Below, in pieces: positions 1 through 12,425 of a DNA stretch of 64,000 bases (positions are counted from its first letter, which is position 1; every line of letters starts with the position of its first letter). Source of the stretch: Pachypanchax playfairii (taxonomy: Eukaryota; Chordata; Actinopteri; Cyprinodontiformes; Aplocheilidae). The notes under the pieces were generated by a model. That model was not told the DNA's origin. It did no database searches and was given only the letters and a program-made list of their open reading frames with translations. The stretch covers positions 780,499 through 844,498 of the forward strand of contig SSNP01000025.1 in the NCBI GenBank assembly GCA_006937955.1, read 5' to 3'. Made by a program: the position numbers and the translations under genes.

Positions 1-432
1 AATCCATCGAACTGGCCATGTAATTCCAGATTAGGGAAATTCCAGGGATGACCGCTGGACCACTCACTCTTTTTAACTCCCTTCCTCCCTTTTTTCTCTC
101 TCCAGCAATAATCCTGGGAAATTTTACGATATCCAATCTTTGCCCCGTGTTTTCCACAATTGCCATATCCACCTCACAGAGATGTTACGGCTCACAAACA
201 TAATCCAAAACAGCCTTTTATCCTAATTTTATACAAATACCCTCGTGTGCAAACATCCTTTCATTTACAGAACAGAATCTACCTGTAAACGCTGCAGGGT
301 CTATTTCCTGCTCATAGACTCTGTTCTACTCTTTAACCCCAAACAAGTAAATGAACAGATGGTAGAAAGACGCTTGGAGGTTTATCACAAACAACCGTTT
401 GCCCTGACCTCAGAGAATATTTCTCCACTTAC

Positions 433-3270
433 CCGTCTAGCCTGCGTTCATAGCGTCCATCTCTGCTGTGAAGCGACGTGGGGGCCCCATATACAGCCCC
501 CCCAGTCGCCCTTGTGAACCCTGATACATCCCGGCCACGAGAGCCTATGGACAGACTATCGTCCAACCCCCTCGCCGCACTAGGAATTGTTCCAGGTTCA
601 TTGTAATCAGTGCGTAGGTCTCTGTCCCCCATCTTGTTGATCGCATTATGAGCCTTTTGAGCACTTTTAATGTCCACAAAATCCACAAACGCTGCGACTC
701 CACCTTCTGAACCCCGCTTGGGCAGGACCTTGACACTCTCCACTCGTCCATATCTAAGGTACAAACAAAACACACAAAAATCACATGGTGATCACCAGAT
801 TTACAAATGTTTTGTTGTTGCTGTGCTTATTGGTCTTTATTCTTTAAATGACAATTTATTTGTACATTTTCAGACGTTGAAACCTTTTGAAAAACCTCAA
901 AGTAATGAAATTCAGGCGCAGTGTGATAGTGTGTGCACGTGTGTGCACACGCATGTGGAGGAGTGGGAGGTAAGGTTACTCTTGCTTTCTCCTCTGTGCT
1001 TCATTCTTACGAGGCAACAGTAACCCAGCAACTAGACTTGAACCTTGGAACATTCCAGGTTAATAAATGCATCTATACACATTGAAGAAAATATCCAACA
1101 CACATGTTTTATTGATGAAATGAGAATGTGTTTGCTGCCCGTGAATTCAATGTGATGAGGCTTGTTAAATGCACGCTCATGTGAGATGAACACAGACTAA
1201 CATCTTCTCTTCTTTTAGGGTAATTTTTTAATGTTTGAATAGGAAGAATATCCTCTAATAATCCAGATGACGGCAGATGCAAGGGAATATATTTACACTT
1301 TTTTAAATAAAATCCTGTTTTTACACACTGCAACCTCTTTTTCTGCCATATGAAGCCCCACAACCAATTTTTAAAGAAAAATATTTCACACCTAGTTAAT
1401 ATGATATGAAATTATATTATATTATAGATCTCTGTTGTCTTTCTGCTTTATGATTCCTGCTCAAAACAAAAAGTCTGGGATGTTTTTTTTTTTTTTTTGT
1501 TATTTAGGAGAAGGCAGAAGGTGCCCATGAATTTATTGGCACGCCAGTTCCCAACATTGAACAGCCCCCTACGCCATTTTAGAGAAGCTGTTCACAGTGC
1601 TTACTCATTCTGCCGGCCCCCATCTTCAGTGACTTCCATCACACATCAGGCTGTCATGCACCTGCACACACAGACCACCTCTGGGTGAAGCTGAGGTAGC
1701 ACGCTCAAAATGACTTGCTTCAGTTCCTCCCTCTCTAATGTGCAATATCAGGCTGCCAGTCCAACCCCCCCCCCCAAACATATCGTTACGCACATCATAC
1801 CAAGGGATTATGTAAATAAAACGGTATATTAGTGTGTCCCCCATTAGTGCAAGTTCTGCTGCATGAATCAAACATGAAGCATCAGCTCACAACCAAAAAC
1901 AATACAAGCCTCAATCTGACCAAAATTACCAGATTATTATTATAATCACAGACATATTTAGGTTTTTATTCCAGGTGATTATTTTAATAAAACAGAATTC
2001 ATCATGACACCATTTTCACAGATTTGGTCCGTTATGTTGGTGAGAAGAAAAAAAAATGCGACGTTTAGGTAAAATTGTATTTTTGAGCAGCTGGGTTTCC
2101 ATCACACACACACACAAACACACACACACACACACACACACAGCGGGCTGCTATTTCCTTGACAGCCGAAAAAAGAGAAGGCGAGAGCGCGCGGACCAGA
2201 CCAGCCAACACACACACATATTTACATTTTTTTCAGTCAACGGAAGACAACAAAGAGCTAAAGGCCGATAAATGGCGTGAGGGCTCGTTCTGCTCCAGCA
2301 GCCTGAACGCAATCAGACCCTCGCGGGGGTGGGGGGGTGAAGATGTTTAAAAGAATCGGATCTGGCTTGAATCGGATCAGACTCGAATTGGACCTGGCTG
2401 GAATCGGATGAAGCTGCAGTCAGTGAGCAGCTGCGGGAAGCAACGCGGTTTTTATGAGACACACACGACCATTTTTCTGCGCACAAAGTAAACACAAGCA
2501 GCCTGTCACACAGCATTACAGCGCTGCACATCAGCACCCCGTTCCGTTTGCAACAAAGCTGCAGCGTGCACGGCGGCGTGATGTCGCGTCACTTCTAAAG
2601 GTTTGTTTACGTGTTACATTTAACACACACACACAAATCGGTTTTCCTTAAACATCTCGCGTGCACTCGGGTGAGTACACAGTATGCTAATGAAGCAGAG
2701 TTTGTGCAGGATCTGATTGGAAGCCTGACAAACTGGCAGTAAAACACCGGAGACACACACACATGAACTTAAAGTGTGTGATAAAGATGCAGGAGGTGAA
2801 CTGCATTGTTCCAACAGGCTCCACAGATAAGCTGAAGTTTGTTTACACTGACTGCATGTTGTTTTCCTTCTGCTGGTGGAAACAAACAAACAATCAAATA
2901 AATGACCAAGTTATCAATCAGCCAGTGAGTTAGAGACCGAGCGACATGTGGTTTGGAACAGACTGTGTTCGAGTCCAGCAAGTCGTTCTGTTTTCCGTTC
3001 AGCTCAAATGCAGCACAAAATGTTGCTTGTATGGTGAGCTGACAGCACAGTTGCCAAATGGGACTTTGCTACGGGGGGGAACCTCCTGCTTCATCCCGAC
3101 TTCACTAAAATGTGACACAACAGAGATGCTGCACTCGTCTTTCAACACACACACACACACACACACATCTCCTGTGTTCATACTCACCGCTTGAAGTGCT
3201 CAATAATTTTCTCCTCTCGTACATTTTCGGGTAAATTTCCCACCCATAAATGTCTGGTTTCCCGGACCAT
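433..3270 (-). CDS. spen: spen (Msx2-interacting protein / SHARP), first two coding exons, 3' part off the window
   Basis: Two exons read on the minus strand: 3270-3188 (start codon at 3270, 83 bp) and 753-433 (321 bp). They join in phase 2 across a GT-AG intron (donor at 3187, acceptor ending at 754), and a GTAAGT donor follows at 432. The 134 residues are the amino end of SPEN: residues 8-13 LWVGNL are the RNP2 strand of the first RRM, GVAAFVDFVD is the RNP1 region, and the exon ends in RYERRLDG. The match to vertebrate SPEN is close to residue-for-residue through this stretch. SPEN is a very large nuclear RNA-binding transcriptional repressor that binds Xist and SRA type RNAs and recruits SMRT/NCoR and HDAC3. 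Its other RRMs and the SPOC domain would lie beyond position 1. Bases 1-432 are intron 2 and 754-3187 are intron 1. Confidence 0.95.
2103..2142. repeat. (CA)n microsatellite in spen intron 1
   Basis: About 40 bp of CA dinucleotides with one interrupting AA. A second, shorter CA tract lies at 3144-3167, just downstream (minus sense) of spen coding exon 1. Confidence 0.95.
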
Positions 3271-3705
3271 ACTGTGGTCTCCTGCTCCCCGATCATACAG
3301 CTGAGTTTACGATGTCAGTTTCTGCAAAAAAGACTAAAAACCTGTAAAAATAAACGCTGGATAAGAAAAGAAAGACTCGGCTACTTGACGCAAATCATTG
3401 ACGAGTCGTTGTGACCCAGTATAAACCATTAGGTTGAATCCCCGCACGCTGTTTGATACTCTTCACTGTTAAAGCGCGAGCCTGCACCTCTTCGTGAACG
3501 CGCCCCGGCCTGTTCCCGTGACTAAGGCGCGTCCCTGACACCATGCGACCTTTGGGTGTCGAAAGAAAGCATGTAGCTTCCTAAAAAGATGCAGCAGCAA
3601 CTTCACTTGTAATGAGAGGCACACCGCGCAGGCGTGGCTTTGTGTGTGAACTTCTCCCCCCCCCGCACACACACACACCCCCTCGATGAGATCGTCCTCC
3701 CCCCG

Positions 3706-3716
3706 TGCGCATGCGC
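3706..3716. promoter_or_regulatory. NRF1-type palindromic site in the spen upstream region
   Basis: TGCGCATGCGC is a full palindromic NRF1 consensus, about 440 bp upstream of the spen start codon in a CpG-rich stretch (roughly 3460-3720). Its position fits a TATA-less CpG promoter for spen. Function is inferred from the motif and its location only. Confidence 0.5.
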
Positions 3717-4039
3717 GAGAAAACCCCTGGCTGAACGTTAGTGCTTTGACATCTGAGAAGCTCACAGGAGGATCCCATCACTACACGAAGGAGAAGCAGT
3801 TTGCATGTAAAGAAAACGAGTCTAAATCTGGTGTTTGTTGGAGGTTTTTATTATTTCACAAATCCACATTTATGTAGATCACAAAATAAAAAAAGATTAT
3901 TGACTGAGAAATAAGTTCATAATGTAAAAGGGTAACAGATATCTGACCACCATCAATCAGAAATGAACTGTGACAAGGCTGAATGATGATGAGCTTCAGA
4001 GCTGATCAGACTCAAACAACCATGCACGCGTGCAGATCT

Positions 4040-4205
4040 GTCACTTAACCTGACATGCATGTTTTTGGTCTGTGGGAGGAATCTGGGTCACCAGAAGAAA
4101 AACAAACATGCAAACGTCATGCAGAAAGGTTCCAGCTGGGAGTCAAACCCAGGACCTTCTCTCTGTGAGGCAGCAGTGTGAATCACGTCACTGTGGAGCC
4201 CAGAA
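4040..4205. repeat. Dispersed teleost repeat, family A, copy 1
   Basis: Shares a diagnostic order of blocks with other places in this window: a 'catgcatgttttt..tgtgggagga' block, then 'acatgcaaac..catgcagaaagg', then 'aacccaggaccttct', then a 'gtggagccc' end. Related copies are at 11455-11700, 20290-20600, 58430-58730 and perhaps 63190-63345. This is a common fish interspersed repeat; I do not assign it to a named class. Confidence 0.7.
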
Positions 4206-5934
4206 ATGCAGAAAATTTGCAAGAATGCTGAAAGCTGATCTTGTTCCTTCAAGCAGAGGTTATAATAGTTGAACTGAAGATGATGACTGATAAAGTGGAG
4301 ACTTGCATGCAGAAAACAGGATGCAAAAAGACTTGATAGTCATCTCAACATGTAACTGTACAGAAGTCAGTAAATGTCTTTATCCTATTTATGACTCTCT
4401 CTTATTTTAACAAAGAAAAATAACAGAACAGCTGCAGAACTTTATAAAAATCAGAAAAAACAGGCTGTTCAGAGGTTCAAACTAGAGTTTGACCTTAACT
4501 TTAAGTGATCAGTTGATGAAAATTATTTAATTGTGTAATATATAAGCTATTTTTATTTGGCCTATCAATCGTATTTGTGATTGGAAACTAAGATGTTTGG
4601 GGTTTCCTGCTTTAGACTCATCTAATATAGGTCAATTTTTGCATCATTGAGCAAAAATGTAAAAGTGACCGCATTAATTTTCTGTGTGAAAATGAAACTT
4701 CTGAAGCGCCGTATAACTCTGTTTTCATGCTTTAGAAGACTTCACCATGTGATGTCATGTCAGACTTCAGTCCCATGTACTCTCATTCTGATACACCTTC
4801 AGATGGTTGATGATCCAATTCAGAAAACCTGAACATTATAAGGCCAATAGCTTTTTCATCCACATAACAGAAGGTTCTTTAAAAGCTAGGACATGGATGA
4901 CAGGACGTCGTCCCTGTTGACGAGGCAAGCAAAGCAAAAATAATACAGATGTTAAAAAATGCTTGTGTGAATACCGTCACTGGAAACTGACCGTTCAGGA
5001 AGTGCAACTTTCTTTCAGATCGTATCTCCACTCATTACAAACAGAACAGTGAGGCCTGTGAAAAGTTAGCAGGTCCATCAGGTCTATAGAAGTGAAGTCC
5101 AGGACCTCCACGTTCTGCTAATGTGACGTTTATTGAGATTTCTGATGAAAGCAGCACTGAAGACAGGAAGAGGCTCACGCCTCTGACAAAGACTCATTCA
5201 TGTGATTGAGTTTATGTCCATCAGGTGAGCGATGTGGTAAAAGTTCTAATAAAGACATTATCAAACAAGGTTTTGTGGCTGGCTAAATCTTTGTTTACAT
5301 GTCTGGAACTGATGTTACTTTATGACCAGATCTTGATTTAATGTTTTGTATAGTTAGAAAAATATTATATGTCTCAAAGGAAACATTACAGTAAGTTTAT
5401 TACAAGAACAATCAATAAAATTGCCTCTTGTAAACTAAACAGCAATACAATGATCAGCAGGAAAGTATTTAATTATGCTTTGCTTCCATATAAATATGTT
5501 TGGGGGGGGTTGTTTTGTTTTTTAGATCATGGTGTTTTGCAGGACAAATAAAGAAAGAGGTTGTTAAGAGAACTTTGACCAGGTCTGAGCTCCGTTTTAA
5601 GCTAATAAGTAACAGAACATAGTCAGGTCCATGTCCAAAGGTCTAAAGTGACAGTTGTAATAAGTGCTGAAGAAATCTTTCTTTCATACACTGCGCCTGC
5701 TGATTGCACGTTTAATCATTTATCAGAGCACAAATAAATGCTTGTAACTCAGAATAGTCAGTCATATAGTTTGTAAAGTCTTTGTCCACTGAGACGTCGT
5801 TGTATTTTGCTCTGAGTTTATTCTGAAGTGTAAACGCACATATTTTTATGTGGGAATATTTGGGAAAAGCGCTGTATCCATGGCACAACATTATTCTGCT
5901 TTTGTTACTATATAAAGCATCTAGATTAATGACA

Positions 5935-6115
5935 GAAGTGCGCGTGCGTCAAGACGCAGCAGCAAGGGACCGACAAGAAGGGTTTGCGCATGCACGCCGC
6001 GCGCCTATCAGATGAGAAGAGAACAATCTGGAATCCTCCAGAGAAGCTCAGTCCCTTCAGCAGCTTCACGGTTATCGGCTGCGTATGGAGAACGTCCTCC
6101 GCATGTCTACTGAAA
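5935..6115. promoter_or_regulatory. Isolated CpG-rich spot with NRF1-like site
   Basis: Within AT-rich intergenic DNA this segment is dense in CpG. It carries TGCGCATGCAC at 5985-5995, one base off the palindromic NRF1 consensus. A start codon at 6086 opens a 46-codon frame that I do not recognise. It could be the promoter of a non-coding transcript, an upstream promoter or a relic. Low confidence. Confidence 0.3.
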
Positions 6116-8016
6116 GCGTCCTGATATGGAACTTTATTTCATTAAAAAAATCTATTAAACCCATTGGAGTACAATTTTCTATTTTGGTGGATCGACTAGA
6201 CACCAAAACTAAATTTCATCCGTGATTTTCACAGCTGGATTACTATGGAAACTGGATCATCAGGCTTATGTGCTTCCCCCCTGTAATTTTTTGTGAAGGA
6301 ATTACGGGAATGGTATATCAAAAAGACTCATGGAATATGTCTGTCCTCAGCTCAAAATAAAGACACGTCCATTGGGCTTCACACCGTCGTCAAAATGCGG
6401 ATTTAATTCGATGTGGGTGTCAGAAAAAATGTCACACGAAGTCATGATTCAATAATGTTCCAAACACGGTAACGGACGTCTCATTAATGTCCGTGAGGTG
6501 TGAAATAAATCCAGTTTGTTGTCACAAAGCCAAGCACTGTTTTTGAATGTGGATGTCCAGCCTAGCGTTTCTTTGTCTAACGCCATTTTGTGAAACTAAC
6601 GGCAGTAACAACGGTCGTCAGCCATTTTGCTTTTTCTTTTTAACCAAACGACCTGAAGTAGAAAAAAATGTACACAAAATGTGAAAATACGTTATAAAAA
6701 ATACGATAAAAACAAGGTTACTTACTGCTTTGGCTGTTTGATGTGAAATTAACTTAAAGCAAATAAAGATATATATATTTGACTTGTACGTTTGGTGAAT
6801 TTAATTACAGTTTGTTTTACGGGGATAAAATAACAAATTTATTAAGGTTTTATTGTTTATTTATTCATGTTTATCACTTTATGACATGGGTAGCTTTAGG
6901 TTTTCCTTTGTTTCTGTTGGATCCCTTTGTGAATTAGGCTATCAGGTTCCAATAGCCCAAATTAAAACTGTTTTTCTGCTTCAATAAGGAAAAGTATATT
7001 TAGAAGATGTATTTATCTTTGTTTATTTTATATTATTTTTTACAGTAAAGATGTTAGAAAAATATAAATACAAAAAATGAAGAACATTTTTAACCTTTAT
7101 CAATAGATCATCTAGAAGCTCCGTAGGCCCTAATGGAATTGACAGTGTCTCAGTTTCCATGACAAAATTGTTATTCCAAAACTCCACAAAAAGAATATCA
7201 GAGCTATAATTTAAAAGAAGAATATATAGGCTAAGCAATGCATCTGTCTTAAAAGTAAATGAACATGTTTCGCAAATTTTATGGAAACATTGCAGATACA
7301 AAATTATCTAACATTTCTAAATATTACTGAATGTGTTGCCATGCTATCTCTGCTTCCCCTTCTGATGTGTCCATGGTTTCTGTAGACGCTCTCTCCTCGC
7401 ATAGTGTGTAAAATCCTCTTCATCCTGTACAAGACGAAAAGTATGATGAGTGACAGCTGGCTGTTTAGAGACAACAGGACACAAATCAGACATCAGAAAT
7501 GATGAGTGAAGGGTCCAGTGTTGTTCTGCTGAAAAAATGTTCATTCTGGCATTTTCATTTATGTTAGTTGGATCTCATTCTATTCAGTGCAGAAAACTTT
7601 ACAGAATTAAGAAACTACAAAGAGCCTGAAGTTTCACAATAGGTCTGGTAGCATCTAGATGGAAACAAGGACCTCACCCCAAAATTTACATCATCTAGAT
7701 AATCTAGGCTATTAAAAACTAGAACTAGAATATATTATTTATTCACACAATGACTGATTTAAGATTTTTTGGCTGCAAAGGAATCATATTATCTTCAGGT
7801 GGATGGTCTTATTGTTGTGGTTGACTGGTGTGTATTGTCACTAATCCTGTAATGAAGATATTTATTAAGGGTTAGGCCTGATGATCCACATTTAATATGT
7901 TTCCATCTATTATTGTCAAAAATATTATACCTCGTTTTTAAAGACAGTTTGTTACTTCAAAACTTTTTCATGCGCTCTAAATTTTTAGGACTAATAAACT
8001 ACTTTTCTTCAAACAC

Positions 8017-10217
8017 TCAACATGAAGAATAGTTTAGAGAAAAGATAAAGAGGCTCAGTTTTCTGAACGAAAGATCACTCTGACCTAAATCTTTCTTGGG
8101 GGTTCTAAAGTAGCCCTCCTGGAATACAAGTTTTAGAAGTTCTTTCTCATCTTGGGACCCAGTTTTGATATTCTGCCCCAGTTTGTTGGCCTCAATGGAT
8201 AGACCTGTGCTCTGATTCCATAGAAGCTCACTGACCTGTGAGGATGCTGCATCCAGCAGATCTTTGGCAGGGATTAGGCAGCTGGCCTCACCCAGAAAAC
8301 ACATTATGATGTGAAACACATCAGCCCAGCGTCCTACAGTCAGCATCAGGACCATCAAACCCCCAAGACGTACTACAACTGTACTGAAGACTGCTTGGCT
8401 GCTGGGCAGACGATGCTGATCCTCTGCAGGAACAAACAAATCAAAGGACATATAAATGATGGGCAAGTTTACATATCTGAAAAAATAATCAGATTATAAT
8501 CTGAAAGAGAAAACAAAAACTGGTCATTCCTTTATTTTTGGGGTATGTTTGTTTTATTAGGTATAATCCTGATGAAGCATCCCTCACCCTGCATGTACAC
8601 CACCAACAGTGTGTAGCAGATAGTCAGTGGTGTCCAAAACCTCAGGGCCTCGGTTGCAGAGAGAAATTGTTGGTTGATGACTGACACACCAGCCAGCACT
8701 GCCACAAAAAAGGTGACAATCAGAACCCTGCAAAGCATCGGCAGCAGATACCAGCCTGACGAGAGGAGGCCGATGCAGATGCCGCAGTAACGCTGTGAGC
8801 TGTGGAGTTTATACAGAGCAGCGACATGACGCAGAAGTCTTGCTGCTTGTCTTGCCAGGTACCAGCTGAGTGCTGCTGCCAGGAGGAGGTTTAGCCAGCG
8901 CTGGGATGCCCCCTCATGGAGAAAGTGCAGACTACAGCTGAGGGCACAGCCCAAGGAGAACTGGCTTTGCACTAACAGCTGCTGCAGAAATTTACTGAAG
9001 TCCTGGGAAATAAAAACAGAATAAGACAAATCAGTCAAGCAGATGAATGACTTTCTGTTATATTACATCTCATAAGCAAAGAAAATTTTAAATATATAAG
9101 TTAAACCAGTGGTAGAAACATCGAACACTTTATAATCAGGGATATTTGTGCCCTATAAATGCCAAGCTGTCAACTGGTCGACCATGTAAAGTAATAAAAT
9201 AAAACATACAACAAAAAGCTGTTTATATATTATATTGTGAAATCAAACTTTTGCATATGTTTAATGTTTTTCATTTATGAGACAACATTCCATTACAGAT
9301 GAACCGCACAACGAAAGGAGTAAGAATAATCACAAAAATACAGAAAACTTTATACTTAAATTTTTTTTAGAACTGATATGAACAATATGTAACTGTAAAA
9401 GTACAGAGATGTACATTTGTTCATTCCTCCTCATCCCAGGTGTGTTATGTGGACTGGAAACCTAAAGTCTTGATATAAAATTCACAAGTTTCATGAACTA
9501 AAGCGCACAAAATAAATACAATCAAATTATAACGTTTCTTGTATAATTCATATTTTAGAAAGTTTTATAAATAAATCTGTAAAGAGAAAGAAGTGAGTCA
9601 GCTGAGGATGAGAGTATTTTACACAATCCATCCTGGTTCATACAGCTGTTGTCTTACCGGTCCAGCTGTTATCAGTCCAGAGACGCCTCGGAGACAAAAT
9701 TCTAAAACCACTAGCGACGCCACTCGAGATCCCACGATAGCCAAAATCCCAGTGACTGAGACAAACTGCAACATCCCAACGAGTCCACCTGTAGTCCTGG
9801 TCTGATGACTGGTTGACCTCTCGCTTGATGTGCCTTCATCATGTGTTTCATTTCGACTGTGAATAACAGGAAAAGACCAAACAAGTTAAAAATGACTGAG
9901 CGTTAGGGACACGTGGGAAACACCATGAGAATCTGAGTGGAAATGTATCATAAGGCCATTTTCTCACCTCTCCTCTAACAATAAGTGCACTCTCAACAGG
10001 GAACACAGCACAGAAATCCCACATGCACCCACCAGCCCTGCAAGCCATTTAACACTCAAGTCACCAAACAAACTTAAGCTGTTCACACAGTTCAGATACT
10101 AAATCAATCAGAGACACGCTCACCTTGAAGTAAACCATCCAGTGGATTGGTATCTAGTGTCAACCACCCGGGTAAGAAGTAGGAAGTTGGAATAAACGAT
10201 GTGAAAAAGGAAAACAT
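8017..10217 (-). CDS. tmem82: tmem82, transmembrane protein 82, 5 coding exons, complete
   Basis: Exons on the minus strand: 10217-10124, 10037-9968, 9856-9658, 9002-8588 and 8423-8017 (stop). Lengths 94, 70, 199, 415 and 407 bp give 1,185 bp, 394 residues, and all junctions are in phase with GT-AG sites. The protein matches TMEM82: amino end MFSFFTS, GSRVASLVVLEF in exon 3, and LHSSQRYCG, EALRFWTPLTICYTLL and VGRWADVF further on. It has several hydrophobic membrane segments. Mammalian TMEM82 is about 343 residues and its function is poorly known; it is reported mainly from gut and liver. Oddity: the carboxyl tail after the last membrane segment (roughly residues 310-394) is longer than in mammals and charged. 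Synteny with spen supports the assignment. Confidence 0.93.
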
Positions 10218-12425
10218 TCCTTTGATTAAGCGCAGTGTGACGGAGAAGGTTTTTTTTTTAAATCACACACTCCAGATTCATGTTTGATGTTTCCCAGATC
10301 AGATTTAAGAAAGTGGAGTTGCACTTCTGTTTCCTGTTCAGCATTCAGCTCTGCTCAGTCCAAAGCCCGTTCTGTTTCTGTAACCAAAGGTCATCCGACT
10401 GCTGGTGAAACAGTTTGAGTCAGAACAAGATAATGGAGGTTATTGCACCACGAGGAAGACCTTCAACTCCCTCCTAAACACTCCTCTAGTCCACAAAAAC
10501 TGTTTCAGGAAGGAAAATATTTGATTGTTTTTAAAGTTTTAACTCAAGCAGCTCTATAATATACGTTTATTTATATCCAGCAAATTCTCAAAACTGCAAA
10601 AAACCTTTAAAACATGTTTTAATTGATAATTATGAATTTGATGCTGAGTTGGGAAATACAAGTAGAAAAGTTATGATTTGACTAACAGGAATTTTATACA
10701 GTAAAAAAAACATTAAATTCTGTCAATAGAGATTATTTATGTGTTCAGAAAATGAGAGAAAAAAGAGTTAGTGTTAGTAGAAATTAAAGCTAATACAACT
10801 TGGTCAATGTTTATAAAGTTTTCTATAATGTTTCCCTAAAAAAGTGAAGTTTTCTAATCCTGTTGAATGATCAAGAAACAGGAAACAGAATGACATAAAA
10901 TCCTGGTTTGGTTTTATAGGAAGGGGAAAGTTTCCAGGGCAGCAGGAGTGGAAAGCGTTCAGTATCATGATGGCAGCAGGACACACTGGCTGAGGACATC
11001 AGAAGAAGATTGTCTGCACATGAACCTGCAGAAAGACTGAAGATGAGAATAAACAGGCACGGTTCAGATTTATTAACTCCAAGATCCATTTATCTTTACT
11101 GTGAAATCCTGATCCGTGGAATGAGCTTTAATCTTCTCTCTAAAAAATGTCTGATTTATTTTCTCACTGTGTGAAGATAAAGTGATTTAGACACAGTTTA
11201 ATCCGATTCCAGGTTAATTCCACAGGTAACATGTTCCTAATCCACACGGGAAGAAATCGGATTTTCAGTTTAATATTTATTATTATGTAATAAGGTTGAA
11301 TCTCATTCAGTCATAAAAGTAAGTGGCTAAGATTCTTGAATGACTTTATAGTTTTAATGCAGAAAATAAACATTTTAAGAAGAACAGTCAGAAAGATCCC
11401 ATGGGCCACTTTTGGTTTGAAGTCCTCTGTCTCAATTTAGAGTTGACATTTAACCTCATGCATGTTTTTTATCTGTAGGAGGAAACCCAGACATGCACGG
11501 GTGAGAACATGTAGGCAGGTCCAAGTCTGGTTTGGAACCCAAGACCTTCTCGCTTCAAGGCACAAACAATTAAACTTGAGGTTAATTGTCAACTCTGGTG
11601 ACCTATCCAGATGTAGCCCCGCCTCTCGCTCAGAGGCTGCTGGAGACAGATATCAGCTCACCCTAAACTGGAATAAGCAGGTTTAGATCATCACTACTGA
11701 CTGATCTTCAAACCCTCTGCTGTTTTTCAGCTGATAGACTCAGTGTTACAGATTTAAAACAAAACTTATCAGTACATTTTACAGTTTAAACATATTAAAA
11801 ACATCCTTGTTGCTAAATCAAACACCAACGCAGGAAGATAGAGACTTAGAAACAGGTGCTTTAAAAAGATTTTAATTAAAAATCAGAAAGATTCTCGGAG
11901 TGGACATTTAATCCAGCATCATAGATACATGTATTACCTGAACTCATGCAAAACATTTTGAAGCACAAGATTCCAGACAGATCCTAAAGACATCATGTTG
12001 GTACAACAAAAATAAATCAAGACAATCAGGTGAGACAATAAACAGAGTGAGATGTAGGTAAAATAAACGTTTTCATATTAAATCTTTACACAAGGAACAA
12101 TAAATGTACCAACACTGCAACTATCATGTTACACAAAATCTTATGTTAAAACATAAAGACACAAATCCGTTTAACAGCAACATTTATGAGCGTTTACAGT
12201 CAAACTCTTTGGACCAGCCTGATAACTGATAAATTACTTTTCACAATGTTTCACACTGACTCATAACAACGGCTGCAGAAAGATTACATCACCATAAAAA
12301 TCATCCATAAGAAATATTTTGGAATTGATGATGCTGTGTCCTTATAGAATATCATTGCTCTGATAAGGCGTGTTGAAGCTCATGGTCACAGTTTAACCTG
12401 GTGGTCTGCTGCTTTCTGATGTTTC
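10218..12425. other. Intergenic stretch between tmem82 and mad2l2
   Basis: The tmem82 promoter should lie just above 10217 and the mad2l2 3' UTR just below 12426. A family A dispersed repeat sits at 11455-11700. No further coding exon is visible. Confidence 0.6.
11455..11700. repeat. Dispersed teleost repeat, family A, copy 2
   Basis: Carries the 'aggaaaccca' and 'gaacccaagaccttctcgct' blocks, followed by 'ctggtgacctatccagatgtagccccgcctctcgc', cut here in blocks, which is the extended 3' half of the family. The same extension is at 20490-20600. Confidence 0.7.

Larger units (their letters stand above)
3721..8016. other. Gene-poor intergenic stretch between spen and tmem82
   Basis: No exon set could be built here. 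It holds an interspersed repeat fragment (about 4040-4205), a CpG-rich spot near 5935-6115 listed separately, and otherwise AT-rich sequence. In mammals FBLIM1 lies between TMEM82 and SPEN; I see no LIM-domain exon here. The downstream end of tmem82 (3' UTR) should occupy part of 7700-8016. Confidence 0.6.

Noticed and set aside
7023..7544. Minus-strand open frames downstream of tmem82
   Set aside because: No splice or homology support; probably intergenic.
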